Source: Folioceros fuciformis (lineage: Eukaryota; Anthocerotophyta; Anthocerotopsida; Anthocerotales). From it: a stretch of 64,000 nucleotides of DNA. Each line of letters starts with the position of its first letter. Position 1 is the first letter of the stretch. Where the stretch lies: positions 44,330 to 108,329 of the forward strand of contig JBNGIO010004611.1 in the NCBI GenBank assembly GCA_049999805.1, read 5' to 3'. This document shows, piece after piece, positions 21,701-32,238 of this stretch. Under the pieces are notes generated by a model. It was not told the DNA's origin and ran no database searches. It worked only from the letters and a program-made list of their open reading frames with translations. Both the position numbers and the translations under genes were made by a program.

Positions 21701-22353
21701 TGTCGCTCTGCTTCTTCTCCTTTCCTTTGTCCTTCTTGAACTTCTCGCAGTCCCTTCTGATGTCACCCTTCTTATTACAATGTTAACACTCCACATTGTT
21801 AAGACTACGAGATTTACCATGGGAAAGACTTCGCTCCTTGTACTTCCCCTTTGAAGTGGACCTTCCTCTCACCATGAGGGGTGTGGAACCTTTCGAAGGT
21901 TTCATATTCTTTCTGTTCACCTCCTCTGTTAATAGGCTATCTTCTACATTTACAACGGTAAGACCACTGGCAGGAGCGGAATTACTCAGAGCTGTACGAA
22001 AAGTGTCCCAACTCTCTGGTAATGTGACCAACAGAAACATAGCTCTCACGGAATCTGGGAACGAGATACCTTGAGATGAGAGTTGACTGAAAATGGTATT
22101 GAACTCGTTCAGATGATCGGACATCCTTGTCCCTTGCTTCATCTTCAAGTCCACCACCTGTTTCAACCAGTACAATCTGAGAAGCCGCACTTTGCTTCTC
22201 GTACAGGTCACACAACTTCTGCCATAGCTCGTAACTTGTGGTCTTGTGTTTCACATTGAAGTAGACCGACTTCGACAATGTTAGCATGATGGTAGACCTA
22301 GCAAGCTCATTTAGATCCTGCCACTCATCCTGAGTCATGCTAACAGGTTTCAC
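18755..22353 (-). pseudogene. Degraded gag-pol of the inserted copia element
   Basis: Coding remnant read from 22353 to about 18758. Gag lacks a clear intact start and its C-terminal knuckle (C-stop-HC...C) is interrupted. Pol pieces lie in several frames: protease about 21423-21668, integrase about 20380-21330, RT about 19540-20660, RNase H about 18758-19600. The RT 'YVDD' box reads 'YKDD', and the protease 'DSGA' reads 'DSTA', so even without the stops key residues are altered. RNase H is the best preserved part. Confidence 0.88.
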
Positions 22354-22859
22354 TCCTAGCAGCTTGATGGGCTTGATCTGCTTCTTCTATACTAGAACAT
22401 TATACACTTGTTCTTTCCAGAACGGGAAGTTAGTACCATCTAACTTCTCGATATTGAACATGACGTTTTCTGAGGACGTCATGATTCAAAAATCGATGCA
22501 AATCAAGCAAAAGGCTAGTTAGAAAACGGTCGAAATGTAATGTAGATTTTGTTATCCTCAATCTCGTTTCGAATCGGCTGTCCACAAGCCGCCTCGATAG
22601 ACCTAAATTTTCCGATCAAAATCTGGCCGCCTCGTGGTTGGGATCTCGGCTGGTACGCGCCTTTGCTCTCGGTGTCGGTGTTTCGACACCCAGTGTCTGC
22701 AACGTCCGTGTCCAGCTACGCCCTGATTTTTGGCATGGCCCGCACCCGGCGATCTAGAGGGCCTGTGCTTGGCTAGCGTGCCCGGCTATGCCCACGCCTT
22801 GCTGGCGTGCCCGGGTGGCACCCGGGTGGCCTGGTGCTCTAGCCACCGCCCGGCGGCCT

Positions 22860-22872
22860 GGCTCTGATACCA
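22860..22872 (-). other. Primer binding site (initiator Met tRNA type)
   Basis: The minus strand reads TGGTATCAGAGCC two bases inside the 5' LTR. This is the common plant copia primer site complementary to the 3' end of initiator methionine tRNA. It fixes the element's direction. Confidence 0.92.
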
Positions 22873-22874
22873 GG

Positions 22875-23163
22875 TGAAGGATCCCTAGAGGAGCCGCATG
22901 GTGAAGGAAGGAGAGGAGGAGGTAAGGAGGAGAGGAGAAAGAGAGGTCACACTCTTAGTGTCTCGCTATGAAAGGGAGCTCAAGGGGGTATTTATACCCT
23001 CTAGAAGAGCTCCCTAGGAAGCTTCACAAGAAGCGCACAAGAAGCTGCGCAAGATGCTTCCTATAGATATGCTTAAGCTAATCTAAACTAATGGTACTTA
23101 ACTAGATACTAATCTTAGACTAAACACATTAGTCTAAGCACATTGGTCTTTATTAACCCTACA
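22875..23163 (-). repeat. 5' LTR of the inserted copia element
   Basis: 289 bp, TG...CA, paired with the LTR at 18422-18710. The minus strand carries TATAAATA at 22989-22996, a plausible core promoter for the element. Followed on the right by the target duplication AAAGC. Confidence 0.92.
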
Positions 23164-25540
23164 AAAGCTACAAAGAAAAAGACGTGGGGTACTTGCCATT
23201 ACTGTAAGAAACCTAACTACTATGCAAAAGATTGTAGGACAAGATTGGCTGACTTGAAGAAGGGAAGACAATCACAAGCCAAATGAAGTGAGTGAGTGGT
23301 AAGAACTTCTTTTTGCTACTTCAACGATAGAGCAAGTGCAAGAGCGCTCATCAAAGAAGGATGAGAGTCTGTACCTAGACTCTCGAGCATCTCAACACTT
23401 CACCTACAACCGACCTTGGATCTCAAACAACAAAGAAATGCCGACAGGGCATAAGGTGGCGCTTGGAGACAATTGATCACACGAGATCAAAGGGAAAGGC
23501 ATGATGAAGGTAAACCTACATGGAGGAGTATCCAAAGGTACTATTAAGGATGTAAACTATGTACCTAGTCTTGCGAAGAATCTTCTTTCAGTAGCAAGAA
23601 TCACTGACCCACGAAATGAGATTGTGTTCAATTTGAAAGGATGCCGCATCCAACCTGAACAACCCAAATCACCTATTGTCAAGGTGATAGCTTGAAGTGT
23701 TTGAGAAGGCAATCTCTACAAGTTGTGTGCTTCTGTAGGAGATGAAGAAGCTTACACAATTGTGTCAAGCTTGGTTCAAAGCATAGGGTCAATTGATCTG
23801 TGGCATCAACGCTTAGGATACACCGGAGTGGACAACATCAAGTTGATGAAGAGTCATCAAATGGTGAAAGACTTGGATTTGAAGGAGGATGGAGAGGCAC
23901 AATTATGCCAAGGGTGCATAATGGGAAAACTTCATCGAACAAAGTTTCCCAAGATTGGTGCACATTGAGCAACAAAGGCGTTGGAGCTTGTACACGCCGA
24001 TGTGTGCGAACCAATGAAGAATCCTACCCATGGTGGAGCGTGCTACATTCTAGTCTTCGTAGATGTTTTCACAAGGAGGAGTTCGACGTATCTCTTGAAG
24101 GAGAAATCTGAGGTGTTCAACACATTCAAGATGTGGAAGGCCTTGGTGGAAAACGAGAGAAGAGAATGCTTGAAGACTCTGAGAAGTGACAATGGAGGGG
24201 AGTACATCTCTTCTCAATTCAAAGCTTTTGCAAGGAGTGTGGCATTCGGAGACAACTCACAATTCCTCACACAACGGAGCAAAATGGAGTAGCGGAGCGC
24301 AAGCTAAGAAGCCTAGTGGAAGCGGCAAAATGCATGCTCCATCAAAGTGGGCTAGAGGTACATTTTTTGGGAGAGGCTGCTGTTACAGCAACTTACATTT
24401 TGAACAGAGTTCCAACTAAGGCTGTGCTTGGAAGGACTCAAAGGAGGCATGGTATGGTATCAAACCAAATGTAAGTCATTTTAAGATTTTTGGTTCTATG
24501 GTTTATGCTCATGTTTTGAAGCAGAACCGAACCAAGTGGGATCCTAAAGGCACTCAATGCATCATGCTTGGGTACTCCGATGAGGTAAAAAGGTATAGGT
24601 TGTATAACGCTTCTACCAAGAAGGTCATCTTCAGTAGAGATGTTGTTTTTCGTGAAGTTGTGGAACCTAACAAAATAGTGGGAGCAACTCAAGTTGTTGT
24701 CGAGGAGTTGAGGCAACTAGATGAAGTCCCTCACGACTTGGTTCCTGAACAACATACTTTGGAGCAAATTCAACCTACTCCGGAGGGTAAGCAACCTCGG
24801 CATCAAGACGACAGAGGAGGTGAAGAAACTTGAAGCATCGAAGATGATGAAGAGGAGTAAGATCGAAGAATGCAAGAGGAACCATCAATCCAACTTAGAA
24901 GATCAACCAGGCAATGGAAACCTTTGCACAAGATCTTGGAGTTCATAACTGCGTGTAAGTATGAAGTGGCTTTGTTTGCAGAGGCCGATGAGCTACAAAC
25001 ATCAAAGAAACCGTTGGAAGGACCAAAGGCGAAGGAGTGGAAACAAGCTTTGGATAATGAGTATAACTAACTCATCAAGAACAAGATGCTTGGGTTGAAG
25101 GACTAATTTTGATTTGTTGAGTGGGAGTGTTAGAAGTGGTTTATTACAAGATATCAAAATTAGTTAATGAAGAGTACCCTAAACTAGTCTTTTTTGAAGT
25201 TGCCCTAAAAATGAGTTTTCTAGATAAGGACTAGGAAGCATCTTCTAAATAAAGACAAAGGATCCTCTTCTTCAAGGGGCAAGCCAAAGTCAAGCGAACA
25301 AGGGAAGGGGCAAGTTGAGGATCAATTGCATGGAAGGCCTAGGAGCTTGTAAAGGCCTAGCCTACCCAAGGGTAGTGCATACTTATGTATAGGCTAGTGT
25401 GCCATCTTGTTGTACAAGTGTGCCATATTGTGTGGGAACATTGTATTACCTCTTTATAAAGGCCTAGATCCTTTGTTTCTTACCAAGGGAAGCTGGGAGT
25501 GCTGGGTGTCAACTTTGCTTTCTCATGCTCTCTCGTCCTC
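23164..25540 (+). mobile_element. Right remnant of the older copia element, RT/RNase H deleted
   Basis: Continuation of the plus-strand copia element split by the insertion. In order: a gag zinc knuckle near 23190 ('CHYCKKPNYYAKDC', with Tyr in place of the usual His), a protease piece ('YLDSRASQHF', DSGA altered to DSRA), integrase zinc finger ('LWHQRLGYTG', 'CQGCIMGKLHR'), integrase core ('ELVHADVCEPM', 'LRSDNGGEY', then a frame change to 'TEQNGVAERK') and the region up to the start of RT ('KEWKQALDNEYN'). There the sequence jumps within a few codons to a C-terminal-looking 'KMLGLKD', a purine tract and 'TGTTAGAAG' at 25128, which looks like the start of a 3' LTR. Most of RT and RNase H are deleted. 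Stops are frequent. Confidence 0.85.
25128..25540 (+). repeat. Probable 3' LTR of the older copia element
   Basis: Starts TGTTAGAAGTGG directly after the purine tract GAGTGGGAG (25119-25127), a typical plant copia LTR start. It contains 'CTTTATAAAGGC' near 25453, a plausible TATA region. Its right end is unclear because tandem repeats follow, and no matching 5' LTR survives, so the length is a guess. Confidence 0.6.
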
Positions 25541-25870
25541 TGTCTCCACTAAGGCTTCCATGGCCACACAATTGACTCAAGTATCGAGACGTGATGGAGC
25601 CCATGGCCCATGGCCACACAATTGACTAAACACATTTGACTCAAGACAATTTACTCAAGTCTCCAGACGGGATGGAGCCCATGGCCCATGGCCACACAAT
25701 TGACTAAACACAATTGACTCAAGACAATTTACTCAAGTCTCCTGACGTGATGGAGCCCATTGCCACACAATTGACTCAAGACAATTTACTCAAGTGTCCC
25801 GACGTGGTGGAGCCCATGCCCTCACAATTGACTCAAGACAATTTACTCAAGTCTCCAGACGTGATGGAGC
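25540..25870. repeat. Tandem repeats built on ACACAATTGACT / GACGTGATGGAGCCCATG
   Basis: About five units of variable length (roughly 50-85 bp) around 'CACACAATTGACTCAAGACA' and 'CAAGTCTCCAGACGTGATGG'. They differ by presence or absence of 'GACTAAACACA' and of a second 'CCCATGGC'. Located between the older copia LTR and the flavoenzyme gene. Confidence 0.8.
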
Positions 25871-25980
25871 AGGAAAGTCGAAATAGCTTTGGTCTCCGGA
25901 TGCGAAGGAACGAAAAGCATTGATGGAGTAGAAAAGGAGAAATAGCTTTGGTCTCCATATGCGTAGGAATGAAAAGCACA
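25868..25980. repeat. Direct duplication, about 56 bp
   Basis: Two adjacent, slightly diverged copies containing 'AAATAGCTTTGGTCTCC' and 'GAACGAAAAGCA' / 'GAATGAAAAGCA'. The remainder up to 26121 (start of the next gene) holds no feature that I recognise. Confidence 0.65.
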
Positions 25981-26121
25981 TGTGTTCGTTCATGTTCAGG
26001 TCAGCAGGATTCCCATCAGGCTTACGCGTCTAGACGCGTACACACAAAACGGACCTGTGCGTACTGTACATACGTGGGTACACGTTTATCCCGCCAGGAG
26101 TCTGGAAAGGGATGAGAGCTA

Positions 26122-29100
26122 ATGGCGGAGCCTGACGAGCGTCCTGTGCTGGAACGAGAACCCGAGCTCGAGCCCGATGGTGAGGCGGCGCAGGCCGGAT
26201 ATGATGTCGTTGTGGTGGGAAGCGGGTATGGCGCGAGCGTGGCCGCCTGCCGCCTCGCCCTCGCGAAAGCAGGGTTCCGGATCTGCATTCTGGAAAAGGG
26301 GCGGAGGTGGGATTTCCAGCGCTCGCCGTTTCCCACCACGTTTTGGGGGTTGCTGCGGAACTTGCGCGTGCAAACTCCTTTGGGAAGCTGGGGCAAGTCC
26401 AGCGCCCTTTATCAGGTGGGGGCACAAAAAATCATGCTCCTGGAACGAGTGAAGGATGATCTGAGTACGAGTGTGTGACTGTGAGCGAGCTCCGAGAGAC
26501 GTTAGCTCTATTTTTGTGTGCTGCGCCTGCAGTTGTATTTTCAGAGGCGTGCTTGCACTTTGGTGGGAGCGGGCCTGGGAGGAGGGTCGCTGGTGAACGC
26601 GGGCCTGTTGCTGGCCACGCCCAAGCACACCCGGGGACACCGCGACTGGCCCAAAGAGTGGGAGCAGGAATGGGAGCGCAGCCAGGGGCGGGCCATGGCC
26701 ATGCTGCAGCCCGAGCCCGTGCCCAGCGCCTTCCCCATGTCGCAGGTGATGGACGCCATCGCCCGCGACATCGACATGGAGGACCTGGTGGTGAGGGACA
26801 GGCTTCAAGGCAGCTTCCGTTTCCAGTCGGGCTCCGGGGCGAACGCCGCCGGAGTCACGCTCGATCCCTGCCTCGCCTGCGGCAACTGCGTCACCGGTTG
26901 CAACTACAACGCCAAAAACTCCCTGGATAAGAATTATCTGGCACTCGCAATCCAGGTCTGTGCTCACCTTGGGGACAACGTGTGCACCATCTCCTCACAG
27001 TTTGCCGCGGTTCGTGCGAAGTACAACGTAGGCCTGGGGTCGTCATCAACTAGTTGTGTGTGTGCACCACAGGAAGGAGCTCATGTGCGGACCGAATGCG
27101 AGGTGCTCTACGTGCTTCCCAACATGTCTGCCCGAACCGACGAGCATCGCAGCCCGAGGCGGTGGAGGGTCTACGTGAACGAGGTGGACTACATCGAGGC
27201 CGACTTCGTTGTTCTCGCAGCTGGGACCTTTGGAAGCACGCAGATCCTTCTCAGGTCCAGGGAGAGGGGCCTGGCACTTTCCAGCAGGCTGGGCATGGGC
27301 GTGAGCTGCAACGGGAGCCATGTGGGGATTGTTGTTGGGACCAAGGCAAACACCATGGCCTCCGCTCTCACCAGGGAGAAATTCTTCAACATCCCGCTGG
27401 CCCGCCGCACGGGGCCGTCCATTTCTGCCTCCTACTCGTCTCGCATTCTACAGTTCGTCCTTCAGGTACATGGACTCCGCTGTTCAGCTTTCCTACGCTC
27501 CAATTCCAACTGCAGCCACTCACAGGAACAATTTTTGGGCTGCGCGCTCGCAGGGTGGTGCCATCCCCACCGCATATCCCCATGTCCTACTCAAGGGTGT
27601 ATTTTCCCACAGGGTGTTCCCGCCGGGACCGGGTCGGGGGTTCTCGTACGGACTGTGGAGCTGGGTGAAAGGAATGGCAGGAGTCGGGGACGGTCAGGCC
27701 ATTCTGCTGAACGTCATGGGCGCCGATGACGCCAATGGCCGAATCGACGTGCAGGAGAGCGGCGACAAGGGCCCGGGCAGACTCCGCTTCTTCCCGCCTC
27801 ACGATGCCATGCTTTCCAGCAAGATCAAGGCGTGCCAGAGGTTGGCGATGCGGCTCGGCGGCGTGCTCTTCATGTCCTGCTTCCATTCCACGTCCGTGCA
27901 TCCGCTCGGGGGGTGCAATGTGGGGGAGACTTCTTCTCGGGGAGTGGCCAATACCCGGGGCCAGGTGTTCGTGCAATTCTGTGAACGAGAGGAAGGGCAA
28001 GGAACTGCCACACATCCCGGTCTCTACGTGTGCGATGGCTCGCTCATTCCCTGTTCTGTGGGCGTGAACCCGACCGGAACCATCACAACGGCGGCTGAGA
28101 TTGTGGCGTCGCATCTGGTGGACGATGCTGTGCGCTACCTCGCCTGCGTGGTCAAGCCTCAGCGGATGCAGGCTTCAGAGTTAGGTGGTGTCAGTCGGGA
28201 AGGGAAGGAGAAGAGCCGATTCCTGGCCGCCGATGACATCCATCACACGGCTTCGGTGGCTGGCACTGCTGTGGTCGTGAAGGAGACTCTCAAGGGGAAC
28301 CTTGATGGCCTTCCCTGTACTCTGCACCTCGTCATGCACATGTCCCACGACTGCCTGCTGCGAGGACTGGTGGGAGGCTACCTGCGCCTCAAGTATGTGG
28401 ATTCCACACTGCTTCACATTGTGGATGGCTGTGTGGACATGTGCTTCGTTGATGAACGGACTCCTTACACGCAGTACATGCATTACCATCTGCTTCTCAC
28501 CTCATCCACCGGGGCACGGTAAGCCATCAGGCTTTCTTGCGTGAATCCTTAATCCTTGCTCATGCTTGATTGCCACCATCCATGAAGTCGCTACCAGTAA
28601 TGCTGTCTATACACGTGGAACAGGTTCAGGCTGGAGGGGAAGAAGGTGATGCATCCTTTTCTGCTAGCTGCGTGTGCTTGGCAAGAAGCCACCACACTCC
28701 ACATGACATTACAGCAGCTCACCTCGCCTCACAGGTCCCACGCCACAGATGCATTCAAGTCGTCGGCTACAACCGACAGCGAGAAGAAGCTCGAGCGGGC
28801 GAATATGGTGCATTTGGAGGGTCAGCTTCATGTATCCGTACTGGCGCTGCTGAGATCCCTCGTCACTCTGCGAGGGAGAGCAAGGTTCTGCTTCGTTCGA
28901 ACTCTGGTAAGCAGCTTGGTGCACACATACTTCGTGCGGACTGCTCGCCTCCCAACATCCATACCGGCAGTCACGTCCACGCAGCCAGCCATGCTCCCCA
29001 ACCCCGCGTGCAAACACCACAATATCACCACCGCCGACGGCCAGACCATCAGCATGCTGCAATGGCCAGTGGACGAGCCCGGCTGCAAGACCGTGGTGCT

Positions 29101-30337
29101 CCTGCTCAACGGTTACTCCATACCAAGCTTCCACCTGCCGACAGAGCCCCACGACCTGGTGCGCACTCTTTATCAGGCGCAGTACGAGCCGTGGCAGCTC
29201 AACTTCCGCCTGGATCCCGCTCACCCCTCCAACTCCTTCACCCTGGACGACCTCGCGCAATACGACATCTCCGCAGGTACGCTCTGCGCCAAACCCATCA
29301 AGTGTGTTGATCATGGAGATTGAAGCCAATTCGGAGCTCACAGCAAATCGGAACATTGCGGGCAGCATTTGCCAGAATCCGAGAGGTGAAGGGGCGAGAA
29401 TGCGCAGTCCACGTGGTGGCATTCTGTGCAGGAGGGCTGGCCATCCACATGGCTCTCCTGGGAGGTTACGTCCCCGCCTCCGAAGTGGCGTCCCTGGTGA
29501 GCATCAATTCCGCCATGTTCTTCACCGTCACTACGTCGGCACGGATCAAACTCCTGCTGCCTCTCATTCCGGTAAAAATCTGCGCCATTTCGCTAGCAAC
29601 CTCACATCCAGCTCCGTCGTAAACTCATACCCTAACCCTGGCGTGCGCTTGCAAACTCGGTGCAGCTGGCCATGGCAATCCTGGGGAACAACAGGGTGCT
29701 TTCCCTGAGTGACGACGGCAGCAGACGGCACAGCCTGTTGCGCGCCATCGCGCGCCTCATCCCGCGCTCCGAGCAGTGCAGCAGCGCGCAATGCAACGTC
29801 TTCTCCGGCATCTTCGGCACCGGTATGCGGCACGGCAAAGTGAGCAGGAGGATGCACGAGTGGCTATACCAGGTGGCGGTGCCGCGGCTGCCCATGGCGG
29901 GCTTCCCGCAGCTGCGCCACATCTGCCTGCAGCAGCGCGTGGTGGACGCGCACGGGCGCGATGTGTACATGGCGCACCCCGAGCGCATGGCGGTCCGGAC
30001 AACATACCTTTCGGGCGAGAACCCTGTGCTGGTGACGCCCGAGACGTCCCGCCTCGCGCACCGGCTAATGGTCCAGCACCACCCCAACTTCCGCCACCGT
30101 CGCGTCCTACTGCGTGGCTACGGCCACGCTGACCTCCTGCTCGGAGAAGACGCTTACCAGGACGTGTTCCCCCACATCCTTTCGCACATTGCAGGACAGG
30201 CTCAAGACTCCCAATCGGATCCCATGCCATCTCCCGCCTGGGACGCGGACACGGGCTCGGTGCGAGCCATCACATATTTCTGGCTCCTCGCAATTCTTGC
30301 TCCTCTACTCGCCTACATATATCGGCTATATGGCTAG
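26122..30337 (+). CDS. Cholesterol-oxidase-like GMC flavoenzyme fused to an alpha/beta hydrolase
   Basis: Multi-exon gene, about 1100 residues. Exons: 26122-26415, about 26533-26955, 27073-27465, 27554-28518, 28624-about 29276, about 29338-29574 and about 29665-30337; the join near 29276-29338 is not resolved. The N-terminal part is a GMC oxidoreductase: FAD-binding 'VVVVGSGYGASVAACRLA', 'LVGAGLGGGSLVNAG', a four-cysteine motif 'CLACGNCVTGC', and the C-terminal FAD/substrate block 'HSTSVHPLGGC' with 'GVNPTGTITTAAE'. A linker ('FRLEGKKV...TTLHMTL') leads to an alpha/beta-hydrolase part with 'TVVLLLNGYS', 'AFCAGGLAIHMALLGG' and 'RGYGHADLLLGEDAYQDVFP'. The last about 20 residues are hydrophobic ('YFWLLAILAPLLAYIY'), a likely tail anchor. 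Similar fused proteins are known to me from bacteria. The substrate (sterol or long-chain alcohol) is inference. Confidence 0.83.
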
Positions 30338-32238
30338 CTGGAGGTGAGCGAATTGTACATTATTCCTATACCACCCTTGTTTTTAAGGGTTCCAATCTAT
30401 GTGTGCTTGTGCATGCTTTATACCGTATTATATCCTCATTCCCACCGGATCCATCAATTTATTCTAACAACAAAAGTCCTTCCACATTGAGAAATTATAT
30501 GAATAAACTGCTAGAGTTGATTGCATTTTGCTGTCATTGCTAGTTGATGAGCATTAAAAGCCAATGGTCCTGCACCTCAACAAGAGGTGAATTCAAGAAG
30601 GAAGAAAAAGGAGAGGAGAGGACCCTGGAAGGAATAGAGGAATCGCATCGCCTACTGGTTTCTTGACAGCAAGCTTTTGAGTATAGAGGCTCTAGATTGG
30701 AATGACTGACACCTTCATTGATGTTCTAGAATTCACACCCTTAGTTAGCATAGCCAATGTGCTCCAACAATGGATGGATCTCGATCCATTTTACAGTTGA
30801 CAACTAAATCGTGCGCAAATGAAGCTTTGCTCTAACCCTAGTTTGAGTTGTGCTTGATTGGAGCCAACCATTTGTGCTTACTTCTTGTGAGTTGTGGCCT
30901 TTGTGAGAAGCCAACTTCTACATGCAGAAAAACAATTCTGACCTTATACCGAAGCTTTTGTAAGAAGCTTGTACATGGAAAAGAGAAAGACAAAGGCGTA
31001 AGTTAGATGTAGGTATAGAAGCCAAAGGAAGCAGCACTCTGAAGAGAAGCCAAAGTAAGCAGCATTGTGAAGAGAAACCCCTTGAGGTAGCTAATCATAC
31101 TATGATTTAAAATGAGAGGCAAGTTTGAAGGGTCTTCAACAAAACAAATTTGATGAAGGGGGTTGGATAAAAATTAATCCTGCAATATAATTAAGTTGTT
31201 ATAAACTAGGGTTTAATTAAAAATTGAAAGAATTGCACCTGATGTGTACAGTTGCCATGTTTAAGAGGGTGCGAGGTTGATCATTCTTGTGCAGAATGCT
31301 CACCGAATGTTGGAATTTATGGACAGTTGGACAAAAAAAGAGAAAAAAAGAAAAAAAACAGGAAAAAAGAGAAAAAGTCACAGAAAAGACGGAGTCACGA
31401 GTGACATACAGTATACTGTACCCGATGGTCATGGTGTCAGGCAAGGCAAGTGTATAAAGATACCACATGTGGTTTGGTGTATGGCGTGCTAGGCTAGCAC
31501 TGGCAGGGCTTGCATTCAATTGGCTTCCGGAGTTGGATCCGGTGCGAAGGGGTGTGCCGCTGTGGCGGGATGTAGCAGCACGGGCAGCTCTTTGGTCGTG
31601 TGTTCTCTGTCTCCGTGCCGGGCCGGGTGGAGCGTAGTGGTTCCGTCCGTGTCCGATTGCGGCTCTGCGTCCGGGACCTCTCGGTGGCGCTAGGCGTTGA
31701 GCTTGTGCGGTCCTCCGTTCCCCGTGTCCCCTTGGGTTCGTCCTGCCTCGGTGGCCCCGAGCCTGCTTGTGCTCAAAATCTCCTGGCTTTGTGTGACTTG
31801 CAATCGTGGGCCGTGGTGTGTGTCCCGCTCGGTTTGGAAGGTGAGCGAGCTCTTTGGTGTACAGATTGGGTGGGTGGATGAGTGGGTGTTAAGGTTTGAG
31901 GTGTGTGTTGCATGCGGGGCAAAGTCAGGGATGAAAGTAGCTTGTGGACTGACGCATAGGCGGCTGATTTGGGGAGCTTCCAGCTGGGGCGGATCTGACT
32001 AGGCTGACGGAGGAAGGTGCGCTGGGAGGGTAATTTGGAACCCTGGCCGTGAGTGCCACAACCCTGCGGAATTGCGGATGATTCGCGGGCTCTAGATTGC
32101 CGATGGGGGGCGTTCAAGGTCGTGGTTGTGGTCATCCATGGTGGCACACCTGAATACTGAGGCGGGGGTAGAAGAAGGAGAAGGAGAAGGAGTAGAAGTA
32201 GAAGTAGCGGTAGAGTTGGGAGCGCCGAATCAAGCAGT
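30338..32238. other. Intergenic region upstream of the ACS-like gene
   Basis: No gene supported. An imperfect duplication lies at about 31015-31080 ('GAAGAGAAGCCAAAG..AGCAGCA'). A-rich G/A runs at 31330-31385 look like low-complexity DNA. From about 31550 the base composition becomes GC-richer, probably promoter and 5' leader of the next gene. A purine-rich run (GAAGAAGGAGAAGGAG...) at 32166-32215 sits just before its ATG. Confidence 0.5.

Larger units (their letters stand above)
18422..23163 (-). mobile_element. Ty1/copia LTR retrotransposon, complete outline, degraded coding
   Basis: Full-length copia element on the minus strand, bounded by 289-bp LTRs (TG...CA) and a 5-bp target duplication AAAGC (18417-18421 and 23164-23168). 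Reading right to left it has a PBS, gag (22353-21783 and on), a CCHC knuckle broken by a stop near 21785, a protease region ('WIIDSTASFH', where DSGA is expected), integrase ('WHCRLRHMSYKGM', 'ELVHSDVCGPM', 'LRTDNGGEY'), reverse transcriptase ('KYKARLVAKGFKQQQGI', 'VYMDVKSAFLHGDL') with 'LYKDDM' where YVDD is usual, and RNase H ('LSTTEAEYVAA'). Domain order protease-integrase-RT-RNase H defines copia. Several stops and frame changes (for example near 21425, 20740, 20215, 19935, 19290) show that it is dead as an autonomous element. Confidence 0.93.

Noticed and set aside
22855-22900. tRNA gene
   Set aside because: The match to initiator Met tRNA is limited to the 12-13 bp primer site beside an LTR; no cloverleaf is present.
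29757-30230. 157-residue minus-strand frame over the hydrolase exon
   Set aside because: GC-rich antisense shadow; the plus strand carries the conserved GYGHAD region and a clean stop.
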